From contig NC_060257.1 of assembly GCF_921293095.1 (NCBI RefSeq), positions 58,440,968-58,504,967 of the forward strand: DNA of 64,000 bases. The letters run 5' to 3'. Positions 55,901 through 64,000 of the stretch are shown here, piece by piece (position 1 is the stretch's first letter; each line of letters starts with the position of its first letter). The DNA comes from Ischnura elegans. Its lineage: Eukaryota > Arthropoda > Insecta > Odonata > Coenagrionidae. Position numbers and translations under genes: made by a program. The notes under the pieces were generated by a model. The model searched no databases. It had not been told where the DNA came from and saw only the letters and a program-made list of their open reading frames with translations.

Positions 55901-57348
55901 AACTTCATAACGAGAACCGGAATCTATTACCACTGCAAAAGAAATAAAACTTTGAATGAATGCATGAGAGATCAATGACATTCAACAGCAGATTTAACAA
56001 ATTTTCGTAAATTAAATTTAAAATTTTAACTGTAACTTATCTGTAACTGTCAAGGAAAATATTTTCCTTCAACATTCATACAATTTATATGATGGGAATG
56101 TGAGGAAATGGCGGCAATGTATAATTTAAGATTCTTAATTCCGATCAAGTAACTGTGAAAAAAGAAACTTGAGGATCTGCTCACCTTTTGTATAATTCGT
56201 GATTGGTTATAAACCAGTTAGAAAGAGCCAGACCATTCACTCTTTCACCACAACTTTTAAGGGAGGAAGTTAAAATAATAACTCTGTCAAGGGATGAGGA
56301 CAAATGGATGTTAAGCAGATATTACTTTATGAGGGAGGCAGGACTCACAGCAGATGTACAGATGGGAAAAAAATACCATAGGCACCAGTAGAAAAGAATA
56401 ATTTGGATAGCTAACCTCCCACAGTGCAGAATTGTCCAAATCTATTTTCTGATGCAACACGGAGACCATTAGATAGGGTTGTCACCTTGGTCTCATGCGA
56501 CTCTTGTTGAGCAGAAGAATATGTGACATTTGGTAGGCCAGGCAAAGGCTCTGATAATGGGGGCATTTGCTTTGCCCCAGAATCAGATGGTTCTGGAGAA
56601 GCTTGCACTTCAGCAGCAAGGGAAGCTGCCCCTTTTCGATTGCCACCACTGTGAGGTTGAGTGGGTTGAGTAGCTAAACTGCGAGTACTCCATGAGGTTT
56701 GACATTGTTGCTGTAGACGGCATGCACTACAAACAAGACACAAAAACATCATCATATTTAGCAAAGGGAGTCCATTCTCCAATGCGAAAAGAAGTAGGAT
56801 TTATAGGAACAATGGCAGAAGTATATCATATCCTAAGTCTCGCCTTCTAAGGCCATCAACAGGCAAAGTAGTCTACAATACAGGTCGGCAGATGTAAGAC
56901 ACGGTAGAATAATATAATTTATTGTAAATTACGTTCAAGGGCATCGTCAATCGGCGACCGAAAATAATCGAAAGTAAGGAATATAAATTCCGATCTATTG
57001 GCTATAAATGCTGCTTTTTACTCTCACCGGTATCAGATTAAACAACACAATGAGCACTTTTTGGTTAAGCCTCTCCCATAAATACGTAAATGACCACGAA
57101 ATTACAACAAATACTTAATGAAATGCAGGAACTAAATTATGGCCATGCATACAATATTACGATGGTATATGCATGAGTAAGGGTAACTGTAAGTAAGAAG
57201 GTTCACGCCAAGAGAAAAATCATGAATTATTCTAATTTCATCATAGCAAAAGAAAAAATAGTATTTTCATCAAGAATAAAACTACTTCTCACCCCGATTT
57301 TTTTAACAGCCTCAAGAGAAATGTGTCAACTCCTGCACGCACAGCCAT
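43784..57348 (-). CDS. Pmpca: Mitochondrial processing peptidase alpha subunit, complete, 12 exons
   Basis: MPP-alpha pairs with the catalytic beta subunit in the mitochondrial matrix and recognises presequences of imported proteins for cleavage. Exons in order: 57348-57293, 56726-56416, 55932-55853, 55559-55477, 55356-55254, 54359-54267, 53566-53394, 52320-52209, 47779-47574, 46751-46586, 45786-45654 and 43959-43784. They total 1692 nt, 563 aa plus stop, in line with the family. Phase is continuous throughout. A basic amphipathic leader ([19 protein letters not shown]) fits a mitochondrial presequence. [14 protein letters not shown] and [20 protein letters not shown] open the core. [10 protein letters not shown] (about residues 139-148) sits where beta subunits have the HFLEH zinc site, so alpha is non-catalytic. 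[16 protein letters not shown] (about 380-395) is the substrate-gating glycine loop. The protein ends in LSLFR, as expected. All introns are GT-AG except intron 10 (GC-AG). Confidence 0.97.
44632..45525. mobile_element. hAT-type MITE with nested LINE
   Basis: The TIRs TAGGGATGTGCAAGTACTCG and ACTCGCACATCCCTA are flanked by perfect CTCTCTTA duplications (44624-44631, 45526-45533). Subterminal regions are rich in ACTCGA/TCGAGT words. A LINE fragment occupies 44781-45111. MPP-alpha intron 11. Confidence 0.92.
44781..45111 (-). mobile_element. 5'-truncated LINE, last 101 codons
   Basis: The minus frame 45107-44802 reads [20 protein letters not shown], then [20 protein letters not shown] and [18 protein letters not shown] before TAG. 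This is a familiar arthropod non-LTR C-terminus. It is followed by GATTGTTGACTAATGATGATG. Target duplication CAGGAAGCGCT flanks it (44770-44780, 45112-45122). The frame is intact, so the insertion is fairly young. Confidence 0.93.
45654..45786 (-). CDS. Pmpca: MPP-alpha exon 11
   Basis: Acceptor tctcgcag; donor gtgtgt. It encodes [20 protein letters not shown], then [44 protein letters not shown] is strongly conserved. Confidence 0.98.
46586..46751 (-). CDS. Pmpca: MPP-alpha exon 10, followed by a GC-AG intron
   Basis: Acceptor cgtttcag. It encodes [20 protein letters not shown], then [20 protein letters not shown] and VELK. The 3' boundary reads AAG then gcaagt, the canonical form of a GC donor (46585-46580). 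No GT donor keeps phase with exon 11 nearby. Confidence 0.95.
47341..47479. mobile_element. hAT-type MITE, 139 bp
   Basis: The TIRs CAGTGGCGGATC and GATCCGCCACTG are perfect, with GGCTCACG duplicated exactly (47333-47340, 47480-47487). The poly-G and poly-C tracts near the left end can fold. It lies within MPP-alpha intron 9, close to the exon 9 donor. Confidence 0.95.
47574..47779 (-). CDS. Pmpca: MPP-alpha exon 9 (glycine-rich loop)
   Basis: Acceptor tctttcag; donor gtaaag. It encodes [20 protein letters not shown], then [20 protein letters not shown] and RLYTNVLNR. The glycine-rich loop is the hallmark of MPP-alpha and is needed for substrate binding in studied homologues. A transposon shell begins 31 bp before its acceptor (47811), and a hAT MITE lies 94 bp after its donor. 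Confidence 0.98.
48428..51263 (+). mobile_element. pogo/Tigger-like DNA transposon, 2836 bp, inactive
   Basis: The inverted ends GGGGAGACTGGGGCACAGTG and CATTGTGCCCCAGTCTCCCC differ at one position and are flanked by TA (48426-48427, 51264-51265), the target site of pogo/Tc1/mariner elements. The GGGGCACAGTGGGACA(A) motif is repeated several times inside each end (48775-48860; 51010-51080). Transposase fragments lie in the middle. Confidence 0.92.
49490..50290 (+). pseudogene. pogo/jerky-like transposase fragments
   Basis: First fragment (about 49494-49730): [37 protein letters not shown], the CENP-B/Tc5-type DNA-binding region. Second (49922-50209): [20 protein letters not shown], then [20 protein letters not shown], the DDE domain; the usual catalytic D of LDNHESH is H here. 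A third piece near 50215 reads [11 protein letters not shown]. Frameshifts separate the pieces and the first catalytic Asp region was not found, so it is dead. Confidence 0.85.
51274..51588 (-). mobile_element. hAT-type MITE, 315 bp, intact relative of 27615-30460
   Basis: The ends GGGGCGCAGCCAGGAATT and CTTGCTGCGCCACTG are flanked by CCTATATT and CCAATATT (7 of 8). Read on the minus strand it aligns with both parts of the interrupted copy (CCATTTTACTTAATTGGATT; GGATTAATAAAATAT; CACCATTTTGAACC). It starts 10 bp after the end of the pogo-like element. Confidence 0.88.
52209..52320 (-). CDS. Pmpca: MPP-alpha exon 8
   Basis: Acceptor tcctttag; donor gtatgt. It encodes [20 protein letters not shown], then [13 protein letters not shown], matching D.S.AQYTGG..K of the family. 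Followed by the longest intron of the gene (4.4 kb), which is almost all mobile DNA. Confidence 0.96.
53005..53111. mobile_element. Possible small TTAA element, 107 bp
   Basis: CCTTTAAATGCC after TTAA and GGTGGCTAAAGG before TTAT. Inverted similarity is partial. MPP-alpha intron 7. Confidence 0.4.
53394..53566 (-). CDS. Pmpca: MPP-alpha exon 7
   Basis: Acceptor tttgcag; donor gtatgt. It encodes [20 protein letters not shown], then [29 protein letters not shown] and [10 protein letters not shown] are canonical. Confidence 0.98.
53693..53926 (+). mobile_element. piggyBac-like MITE family P2, copy 2, 234 bp
   Basis: TTAA at 53689-53692 and 53927-53930. The TIRs CATGCTGCGTACCG and CAGTGCGCAACGTG agree at most positions. 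It contains GACGAGAATTCTCGTC-type palindromes twice. The inverted relative is at 33049-33264. Confidence 0.85.
54267..54359 (-). CDS. Pmpca: MPP-alpha exon 6
   Basis: Acceptor tttctag; donor gtaagt. It encodes [20 protein letters not shown], then [11 protein letters not shown], matching the E..RM.(V/I).FELE....RP..EP.L..MIH.A block, with exon 7 beginning AAY. 93 nt, phase 0 to 0. Confidence 0.96.
54815..54976 (+). repeat. SINE-like element with LINE-derived tail
   Basis: The body includes CGGAGATCCGAATGGGGGAC and TTTACCTCTGGAATATTTTA. The last part, GCGTCAAACCAATCCTAGGATTGTTGAC then (ATG)n, matches the 3' end of the LINE at 44781-45111, stop codon region included. It resembles a SINE that borrows the tail of its LINE partner. 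Confidence 0.65.
55254..55356 (-). CDS. Pmpca: MPP-alpha exon 5
   Basis: Acceptor ttccatag; donor gtgagt. It encodes [20 protein letters not shown], then [14 protein letters not shown], the family (Y)A.SAD..G.D.V...L.DVVL.P..(T/S)..E block. Confidence 0.96.
55477..55559 (-). CDS. Pmpca: MPP-alpha exon 4
   Basis: Acceptor tcttacag; donor gtaaga. It encodes [20 protein letters not shown], then ICDSQSSR, matching the (K)D(E)IL..LE.HGGICDCQ.SRD segment of MPP-alpha (second Cys is Ser here). Confidence 0.95.
55853..55932 (-). CDS. Pmpca: MPP-alpha exon 3 (degenerate zinc-site helix)
   Basis: Acceptor ttttgcag; donor gtacgt. It encodes [20 protein letters not shown], then EKLAFN. HFLEK replaces the HFLEH of catalytic M16 subunits, which identifies the alpha rather than the beta subunit. 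Confidence 0.97.
56416..56726 (-). CDS. Pmpca: MPP-alpha exon 2
   Basis: Acceptor gtttgtag; donor gttagc. Residues 19-122: a variable Ser/Gln/Pro linker (about 20-85), then conserved [15 protein letters not shown] and [20 protein letters not shown] ending in FGQFCTVG. The frame opens further upstream, but [14 protein letters not shown] there is intronic. Confidence 0.96.
57293..57348 (-). CDS. Pmpca: MPP-alpha exon 1 (start codon, presequence)
   Basis: ATG at 57348-57346, followed by 18 codons rich in Arg, Lys and Leu, then donor gtgaga. The start is supported by the basic amphipathic leader and by the phase match (GG|T) with exon 2. It is the only ATG of this short frame. Confidence 0.88.
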
Positions 57349-57900
57349 TGTTCTTATTTAAAGGGACTTGGATTTATTATTGAAAAAATAGTGGATAACA
57401 TGCGTCACACAGAAACAATTCCCCACGATCGCAGAGCGCAACCAGGTTGGGAAGAAGTTTACTTGATCCCATCGAGATGGCACTGCACTCGGCGCACTCT
57501 TCCACCTCGCGTGAAGAATGTGAAGTAGTTGACGCCGCCGTTTTTCGGATATGCCGTGTTGAACAACAAGTGCAAGAAGTGGTGTTGTGGAAGAAGGTAG
57601 TGTGAGGGAAGTTTTCTGTCCGTCTGTGTTTCTGTGGATATATTTGTGTGCCTATGGTGTGGAAAAGCTGCTAGCATGACTAAATTGGGGTGTCGGTGTC
57701 TATCAGGTACGTGATGTTTGATCATGCGTTCTTCCATAGTCCCCAAATTTCTGGTTTCGGTACTCATGAGAAGCGGATCTACCTGCCGAAGGTGGTTTTG
57801 CTCCCTGGGGCTCCGTCGCCTCCAGGCACAGGTGCACGGTGGGTGACCGTGCTGGAGAATAGACCCGCTGTCAGTGAAAAGTGAAGTCATTATGGAATTA
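57349..57900 (-). promoter_or_regulatory. Presumed MPP-alpha 5' UTR and promoter region
   Basis: It lies directly upstream of the MPP-alpha start and is visibly richer in CpG (GATCGCAGAGCGC; GCCGCCGTTTTTCGG) than the window average. No TATA box or initiator can be assigned, and the transcription start is unknown. Long open frames here on both strands (57459-57890 minus; 57690-57884 plus) resemble nothing I know. Confidence 0.35.
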
Positions 57901-60900
57901 CTCCTGGAAATTATTTCAATTTTTTATTTAGTTTACGCTGTTAGGCTGTTATTGAATGTTCTTCGGTTTTATGCTTTGGAGAGTTTGATTCTCTTGCGGT
58001 GTTTGGCGGGCATGCTGAGGTGATGTTGCGCTGACTTTTATTCATTTTTGTTACTTCGGTTGTATCGTTCCTGTGTTTTTGCATATTTTACATGAAAAAC
58101 TGAGTGTTAATGCTTTCCGCATGAATGGAGTAGTCCCACCCTGCGGCAAATTCATGCGCTTAACCCGCTCCTTCTTAACGGGCTTTCCATTTCCCACCTG
58201 TGTTCCCGGGAGGCGTATGACTCGTCTCCAATTCCTGTTTTCAGCGCCTCGTACGCACTCTTGCACGACCTTTTTGTTGTTTTTTCGGCATCTCGGAATT
58301 GGAACGCCAAGTCCGGCTCGCCGGCAGAAATCATCGTCGTAGAGATGGTGCGAAATTTAATTAATACCATTCTCATTTTAGTTTCCAAAGTTTATTTTTC
58401 TGTTCTTAATCTACGAAGGCAAGCCTGGAACTCTCCATTGCGTTCGCCTTCTTGCTCGTGTACCTTAGTGTTGTTGACTGGTTGCTACCTGCGGCTAACG
58501 CCCAAACAACATTCCAACCGAAGTGTTGCTTTGTTTTTGAAGTCGTCTAGGCGACTCGTACGTCTGCACTTGGTCTCTCTCCAATTTCCTAATGGATTCA
58601 TTTTTGATTTACCTTACGTCGTATTTCATATTTAAGTGTCAATGTCAACAGCGTTTACAAGGAGAATTGAATGTACTCCTCTGCGTTTATACTTATGTGG
58701 CGCAGGGCGGTTTGGTTAATATTAACCCCTGTCATAGATAACGGAGACTAGCATGATGCCGATGATACTATCAATGACAAAAATGCAATTTGGTATTTCA
58801 GTTGCAATTTCGTATGCTAGTTTCAAGATTGCTTTTTAAATTCTCATTTTATTTTTTTGTGTGTTTTCGATGCCGTTTATGTTTTTTGTGCTATTTGTTA
58901 ATATCATGTTTTTAGTTTCCAAATCTTGTCGGGTCTATGGATATTTCCCTGGGGTGCGATAATTGTAGATTTTGTTAGCTTTGACTGTGACCTGTCGTAT
59001 ACCAACAAGGTTTTCCTCCAATACACACAATGGTTCGTTAAGGCAAACCAAATGGTTACTCTCAAAGTTATTGGTTTACATCCACCTGAACTCACCTTCG
59101 TATTTATTGCCTAAGTTTTTGACTTGATACTTGTGTTTTTAGAAAATGAATTGCATCCGTTTTCAATAATGACGAAAATAATCAATAATCTCAACTTGCG
59201 TAGATTTATTTCTCTCGGTGACATCTTTTCCATGGCACCGATTGCAAAAATAATGTGCATTGTTGTGGTTCCTATGTGAATTGATTGGGGCATAAAATCA
59301 TTGTGCCAGACAGTGCATCACGACCATCACTAATCTCATTGATCTAAAGGAAGACAGGGTCAAATAATGGTGAAATTTTAGTCGAGGAAACTTCAATAAT
59401 ACCTATTGGTGGACCTTATTTTTCCCTCATAGAAGTTGCTGGCTTTTGTTCATCTCTTGTAATGTCTTGTTAATGGAGACATCAAATACTCATTCGCCTT
59501 TTAAGTCTTCGAAAAGCCGCAGCCAGAGAAGGGCATAATGGAAGTGGGGGTTCCATGTTCGTTATAATTCTTTAGTTTATTTAGAGATAGTTAATAAAAA
59601 AAAATATTTATATAAAAATTCATGCATTAAATAATAGATTGCCCTTTTGCTTTCTCTTGTGTCGAATACACAGAAAACATCGTTAAAATTTAATGTGACT
59701 GTTTATCCCTTTTTGCCAACATTGTTTACAGCGAAAATTTTTTAACTTCTAGCATTAAATTTGGGGAGTTGAACGTTTGCGGCAGTTTGACATTGGCTTG
59801 CTCCTTGACGGGGCATCTCCGTTGGGAGGGTTTAGCAGTTGTAAGTTGTCTCGATATTCAGCTTTCGATTGGCCTGACCGGTAACTTAATTAGCCCGCAT
59901 ATATTTGAGCATCTTGTGGGACCCGTTGGTGGAGGTGTTTGCAATATTTTTTACTTGAGATTGTTGATTTGGATACGAAATTGTGGTGTTTCGAGGTATT
60001 TTAAATGTTTTTCATGGTACAAATATTTCACAGAGCCATTTACGCACAGGAATTATGTTTGACACACTGTAAAATGAAAATAATTCGGGTTAGTTCTGAC
60101 TATGAATTTTGGTATTAATTTTCATTTGGAAGGAATTCATCAATGAAGAGGAACATGAAATTATTATTATTTATTTTTAATGCTCAAATAATTACGAATA
60201 CAAATCTCTCTTTTAAAAAACGATGGATGTTACGGAACCACAAAAATGTGTTTATTTTATTAAAATCGCCGGAATTAGCGTACATAAATTCCTCAAAACG
60301 ACGTAAATATTTATTCATTTATTTATAATCCTTATTTATTAAACGCGTATTGCGAAAAACGAACGCCTATGCCTATCTGCAATTGTAATAGCTATTGTTT
60401 TATTGGTTTTTACCAAAGAATAGATAATGTCTTGGTGAACATTCGCTGCCAGACGCTTTTATATGTTATCCGATGCTCTCGAGCTTACTGAGTGGATGTG
60501 CCAGCAGGTGACCATTACGGCCAGGTAAGAAGTGGGAGGCAGGTTGTATGGGCCTAGCCAGGCCGGAGGCGGTCTAGGGGGTTTATTAGCATCGTCCAGA
60601 AGAGTCCATCAAGGAATCCCAAATCCGTGATTTCCGGTCCCTTCCCTTCCGTCCTCGAAGCTCGCTTTGTTCGGAAAGCGAGTGAGGTCCGGGTTGGATT
60701 GGAACACGTTTTGTACGTGCGTTTTTTCGAACGCGGGCCAGCCGAGGCAATTAGGATTTCTCACATTGGTGCATCCAAGGGAGGTTTTTGGGTAAACCTC
60801 GCCGCTTGATATCCACGGTAAAATTATAAACAACTAGTGGCAATTTCCGCGCATAAAAAACATATAACGCCACCACCAGGTGTAGTGGAGTAATATATAA

Positions 60901-60917
60901 ACTTGTGGAAATTACCA
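57901..60917. other. Right flank, nothing recognised
   Basis: Mixed-composition DNA with open frames up to 124 codons (58261-58635), none with recognisable motifs or convincing splice sites. It could hold noncoding first exons of a neighbouring plus-strand gene, but nothing shows it. Confidence 0.4.
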
Positions 60918-60925
60918 TTTGTTGT

Positions 60926-61178
60926 CAGGGGTGCCGACTTACAAAAAATATTGGGGTGGGGGCCAAACCGGGAATCTTGCCCCGGGAAATTTTAAAAGTA
61001 GTGAGTTTTAAGCATTTTAGAAGAGTCATATGATCAACATTTGAACCTTGATATCTCGAATCTCGATATCTGGACACTCCGGGGAAAATCGACAAGCGTG
61101 ACACATTTTTTCCTCTCACCCATAACGAATTTTTTAGGGGGTTCGGGCCCCCCAGGCCCCATGCAGTCGGCGCCACTG
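60926..61178 (-). mobile_element. hAT-type MITE, 253 bp, short relative of 10284-12276
   Basis: The ends CAGGGGTGCCGAC and GTCGGCGCCACTG are flanked by perfect TTTGTTGT duplications (60918-60925, 61179-61186). Shared with 10284-12276 in inverted orientation: GATCATATGACTCTTCTAAA and CTTTTAAAATTTCCCGGGGC (minus strand). It lacks both minisatellites. Confidence 0.92.
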
Positions 61179-61324
61179 TTTGTTGTTTATATTTTATCAT
61201 GGTTCCATGGCCCATGTATACGGACCATAATATATGAGGACCATGCATGGATCTATCTCGTTTCCACCGCGTCAGGTCTGAAAATGTTTAATAGTTACCG
61301 CGTGATGCTATTTTTATAGGTTTA

Positions 61325-61510
61325 TCTATGTTATTATATGAAAAATGTGTGGTGTCTGTCTGTTACTCAATCACTCATGTACTACTAAAGGGAATAAATC
61401 GGCAGGAAGATCCTGTGTAGTTCACATGCAGGCTATATAAGTACGGTTTTGGGTCCTTGGGAGTCCGTAGAGTGGACCCTGCAAAAACATGGTGGCCCTG
61501 CAAGAGAATG
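61325..61510 (+). repeat. Helitron-like repeat, copy 1
   Basis: Starts TCTATGTTATTATATGAAAA; shares GTGTGGTGTC(T)GTCTGTTACTCA, GGCAGGAA.A.CCT and GGCTATATAA with copy 2 at 61805. Diverged and truncated. Confidence 0.5.
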
Positions 61511-61804
61511 TATTTCCAAGACAATATTTTAGATACCTACGGATAAATGTATTGACAGAGTTGTTTAATGATAAAAATATTACAAATCTCAAGATGATTA
61601 CCATGTTTTATAGCGGGTTTTACGTGAGGAAATCGATACAAAATACGAACAGTCTGGAGGGAATAAAGAAAAGTTTCAACAAAAACCGAAATGTCGTTAT
61701 GTGGGACAGTTCCAAGAATAACTTATACTTTTTTTAGTGCTGTAAAAGCTGACATTAAATAGTACAATAGAGCTTTTCATGCTAAAGTTAACGTTTTTTC
61801 TCAG

Positions 61805-62150
61805 TCTACACTATTATATAAAAAAATGAGTGGTGTCTTTCTGTCTGTTACTCATTCACGTATACTACTGGAGGGATTGAAACGAAATTTGGCAGGAATA
61901 GCCTTGGTATATACAGTTCACAATTAGGCTATATAACTGTAATGTATGTAAATGGATACCGGTTACTAAGTAGCAGAATGTTTGTTTTTCTTTTAAAAAT
62001 GTGATTGTCACCAGTTTTGATGCAGATGTAATGATGAATAAACTGTGCCTGTGAGAGATATTGTAACAACAATGGCATTGGGGCCTTAGAAGTCCCTCAA
62101 GTAGGCCCTTTTGCTACAATAAAATAATTGCCGTGGAAGAGAACAAGGGG
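61805..62150 (+). repeat. Helitron-like repeat, copy 2
   Basis: Starts TCTACACTATTATATAAAAA, reminiscent of Helitron 5' ends (TC start, TCTACACTAxTATATA). The GGCCTTAGAAGTCCCTCAAG part near 62090 aligns with GGGTCCTTGGGAGTCCGTAG of copy 1. No 3' hairpin-CTRR end was identified. Confidence 0.5.
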
Positions 62151-63278
62151 TCGTGCTGAGGCATCTTTTTCCCCTTTTTTTAATCACGTAAAGTTGAGAT
62201 AAACTTGGTAATCTTCGCAGTAAAGTGAATGAAAAAAGTTTCGTATTTTTTTTCTTTACGTACTTTTGCTTTTTCAAAATAAATACATTTATAAGGCCAA
62301 AATCATTAATTGTTCTATTTTCAACAGTAGTGGCTTTGAAAAGTAAAAAAAATAATGCGGAATGTTTTCTTGTATTTAAGGCTGTGCTTAGCAACCGATA
62401 AACAAGTTTATGATTTCAATTCTGAGGCCATTCATATAAAGTTATCTGGATGATTTTGAGTACTGAAAAGGGATTTTTAGTAAGTAAAAGTAAAGAATAA
62501 GATTTCATTACTCAGAGAATAGCTTGGGTGACAATCCTTACTCGCTTATCAGGCTCTTCTACACTAATTTCTAATGAACCATATCGTTAAACTTTAATAA
62601 ATGCCATGCGTAATTTCATTATAGTATTTCCTTTTATTCTAACATCCCCCGCCACACGCCTATTGAGGCGGCTTACGTGGTAATATGTAGATGAATCAGC
62701 ACCCACGCATTATTCTGCAAGTCATGATAAGCGTATTTTTTTACATTTTAGAGCATTTTATACTGTTTTTGGAAAATTTGTCTTTTAAACTTTTCATAAA
62801 TTATTTTATTTACTACAGGTGTCATAACACGTCTATTTAGGCGGCTTGCGGATTCATATCACCCGCTTGAAAACCCGTGAAACTTTTGTTATCACAACTT
62901 GCCGGTGGAACTTTGTACGTTTATTCAAGTCTGTTGAAAATCGTCTGAAAGTCTTCGCATTCCTATCGTGTGGGTGCGATGGTTCTGAAGGATATAAGGA
63001 AGCCAACCAAGATCCCCCTCGCTTGCCGTAGTGGAGCTTCGCCGTTTCCCTTTGCGGGGTGGGCAGATGGAAGACAGCCCTAAGTTCCCATAGCCCATTG
63101 TCACTCAACTCCCTCCCACTTCACTAATTTCCTTTCCCGGCACCCCGCTGCGCTCCTCGGCGTCAAGTGGGCGGTCACCACGAGACGAACAGCAGTCCTT
63201 GCGCCGGTCTCGTATTTGTATCTTGACCGTTCTTCTTCGAAGGAGCACATGTCCTACCGTGTTTCGGATTTCACGCCT
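62151..63278. other. Right flank, nothing recognised
   Basis: It contains two short TAACA(C/T)...(A/G)CACG(C/T)(C/G)TATT(G/T)AGGCGGCTT(A/G)C(G) stretches (62640 and 62823), likely fragments of one repeat family also hinted at near 370-400. A GC-richer block lies at 63000-63230. No gene supported. Confidence 0.4.
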
Positions 63279-63702
63279 TTAACCGGGATCACACGATCAT
63301 TTTTTCCTCACGGAAAGTGATCGCTCGAGTGATCATTTTTCTGAATCACACGGTCCCTCCCGCCGCCGCTTTTCGCATCATTTCCGATATCACAGCTCGT
63401 TGTCATAGGACCCGTATCATGGAAATATATAGCGTGTTTATGTTTTATTATATCGTTCCCGCGATTTTCAAACGTTGCGCTACAATCGCTCCACACGGGC
63501 ATGCATTCTGATTGGCTGATATGGGGTTTCAGGGACGGAAAAAGCGACCAGATGAGTGATGAAAAAAGTGATGGGAATCCTCATCATTGTAATGATCGCG
63601 AAAATCAATTGCCGACGACGATCATTTTCTAGTGGTCACTGGAGTGATCGCTGGTGTGATCACTCGAAAATGACGAAAAAATGATCGTGTGATTCAGGCT
63701 TT
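63279..63702. mobile_element. MITE or fold-back element rich in GATCACT words
   Basis: Left GGGATCACACGATCATTTTT and right AAAAAATGATCGTGTGATTC are inverted. Many internal TGATCGC, AGTGATC and GATCACT words recur on both strands near the ends. The target duplication is not clear. Confidence 0.7.
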
Positions 63703-63724
63703 ACGAACTTGTATATTCCGTAAC

Positions 63725-63905
63725 TCAAGGGCGGATCCAGTATTTTCTCTGGGGGACTCATGACCGGCAAACGGTATGTTGTATGCTTCTTTAGATCTCA
63801 TGTTTGAGATTATGAACTGCATACAACAATTACTGTCCGCAATATTCTCTTCATTTTTATACGGAAGTTATTAATATGAAAATATTAATGTTTCATTTGC
63901 GAAAA
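63725..63905. repeat. Dispersed repeat family R1, copy C (partial)
   Basis: AAGGGCGGATCCAGTATTTT, CTCATGTTTGAGATTATGAA and CAACAATTACTGTCCGCAAT align with copies A (20996) and B (39528). The 3' half is missing or replaced. Confidence 0.65.
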
Positions 63906-64000
63906 CCGATAATTTTCTATCCTCTTTCGCACTTGGGTGATGCTTTTTACGTCATAAAGTAAAAAAACCGTTTGTAAGTTTTGGCTTGCTGTAGGAGTGG

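Noticed and set aside
57459-57890. 143-codon minus-strand gene upstream of MPP-alpha
   Set aside because: His/Arg/Pro-rich, no family resemblance, overlaps another frame on the plus strand, and lies in the presumed promoter/5' UTR. Open length is explained by higher GC.
58261-58635. 124-codon plus-strand frame
   Set aside because: No recognisable motif and no splice or initiation support.
1-64000. CRISPR array, operon, prophage or bacterial defence system
   Set aside because: All genes are intron-split and eukaryotic. The tandem repeats are minisatellites without unique spacers of constant length.

Overview
The window is eukaryotic nuclear DNA, almost certainly from an arthropod with a large, repeat-rich genome. 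I cannot name the species. No open frame is long. Coding sequence appears as short exons of 56-311 bp with consensus splice sites, separated by introns of up to 5.6 kb that are full of decayed transposons. Two genes can be assembled exon by exon with the reading phase kept at every junction.

(1) Plus strand, 4524-38256: the last 13 coding exons (604 aa plus stop) of a nose-resistant-to-fluoxetine (NRF-6)-like membrane acyltransferase. The end of the lumenal NRF domain and the whole acyltransferase-3 membrane domain are present. The 5' exons with the signal peptide and most of the NRF domain were not found and probably lie to the left. (2) Minus strand, 57348-43784: a complete 12-exon, 563-aa gene for the alpha subunit of the mitochondrial processing peptidase (PMPCA/MPP-alpha), including one GC-AG intron. 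The genes are convergent, with 5.5 kb of repeat-rich DNA between their stop codons. They have unrelated jobs (membrane lipid or acyl handling versus mitochondrial presequence removal), and nothing suggests shared function.

The rest is mobile DNA. Twelve elements have terminal inverted repeats (TIRs) and 8-bp target duplications of hAT type; nine of the duplications are perfect. Seven candidate elements are flanked by TTAA or near-TTAA (piggyBac-like). There are TA-flanked elements, including a 2.8-kb pogo/Tigger-like element with recognisable transposase fragments, and a mariner transposase remnant. Four LINE 3'-end fragments are on the minus strand. There are also tRNA-like SINE heads, Helitron-like ends and fold-back repeats. 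Several form Russian-doll nests: three layers at 21464-22673 (with a duplicated outer end), two layers at 27615-30460, a 5'-truncated LINE inside a hAT MITE at 44632-45525, and a pogo element plus a hAT MITE inside an apparent TA-flanked shell at 47811-51708, whose edge lies 31 bp from an MPP-alpha exon.

The most unusual objects are a 2-kb hAT-type element (10284-12276) carrying two related 21-22 bp minisatellite arrays, and the two-layer nest in NRF intron 8, whose inner element has roughly 375-bp TIRs and a degraded transposase. I saw no CRISPR array, operon, rRNA gene or convincing functional tRNA. To the right of 57348 is the presumed MPP-alpha promoter side, followed by about 6.6 kb with only repeats recognised.
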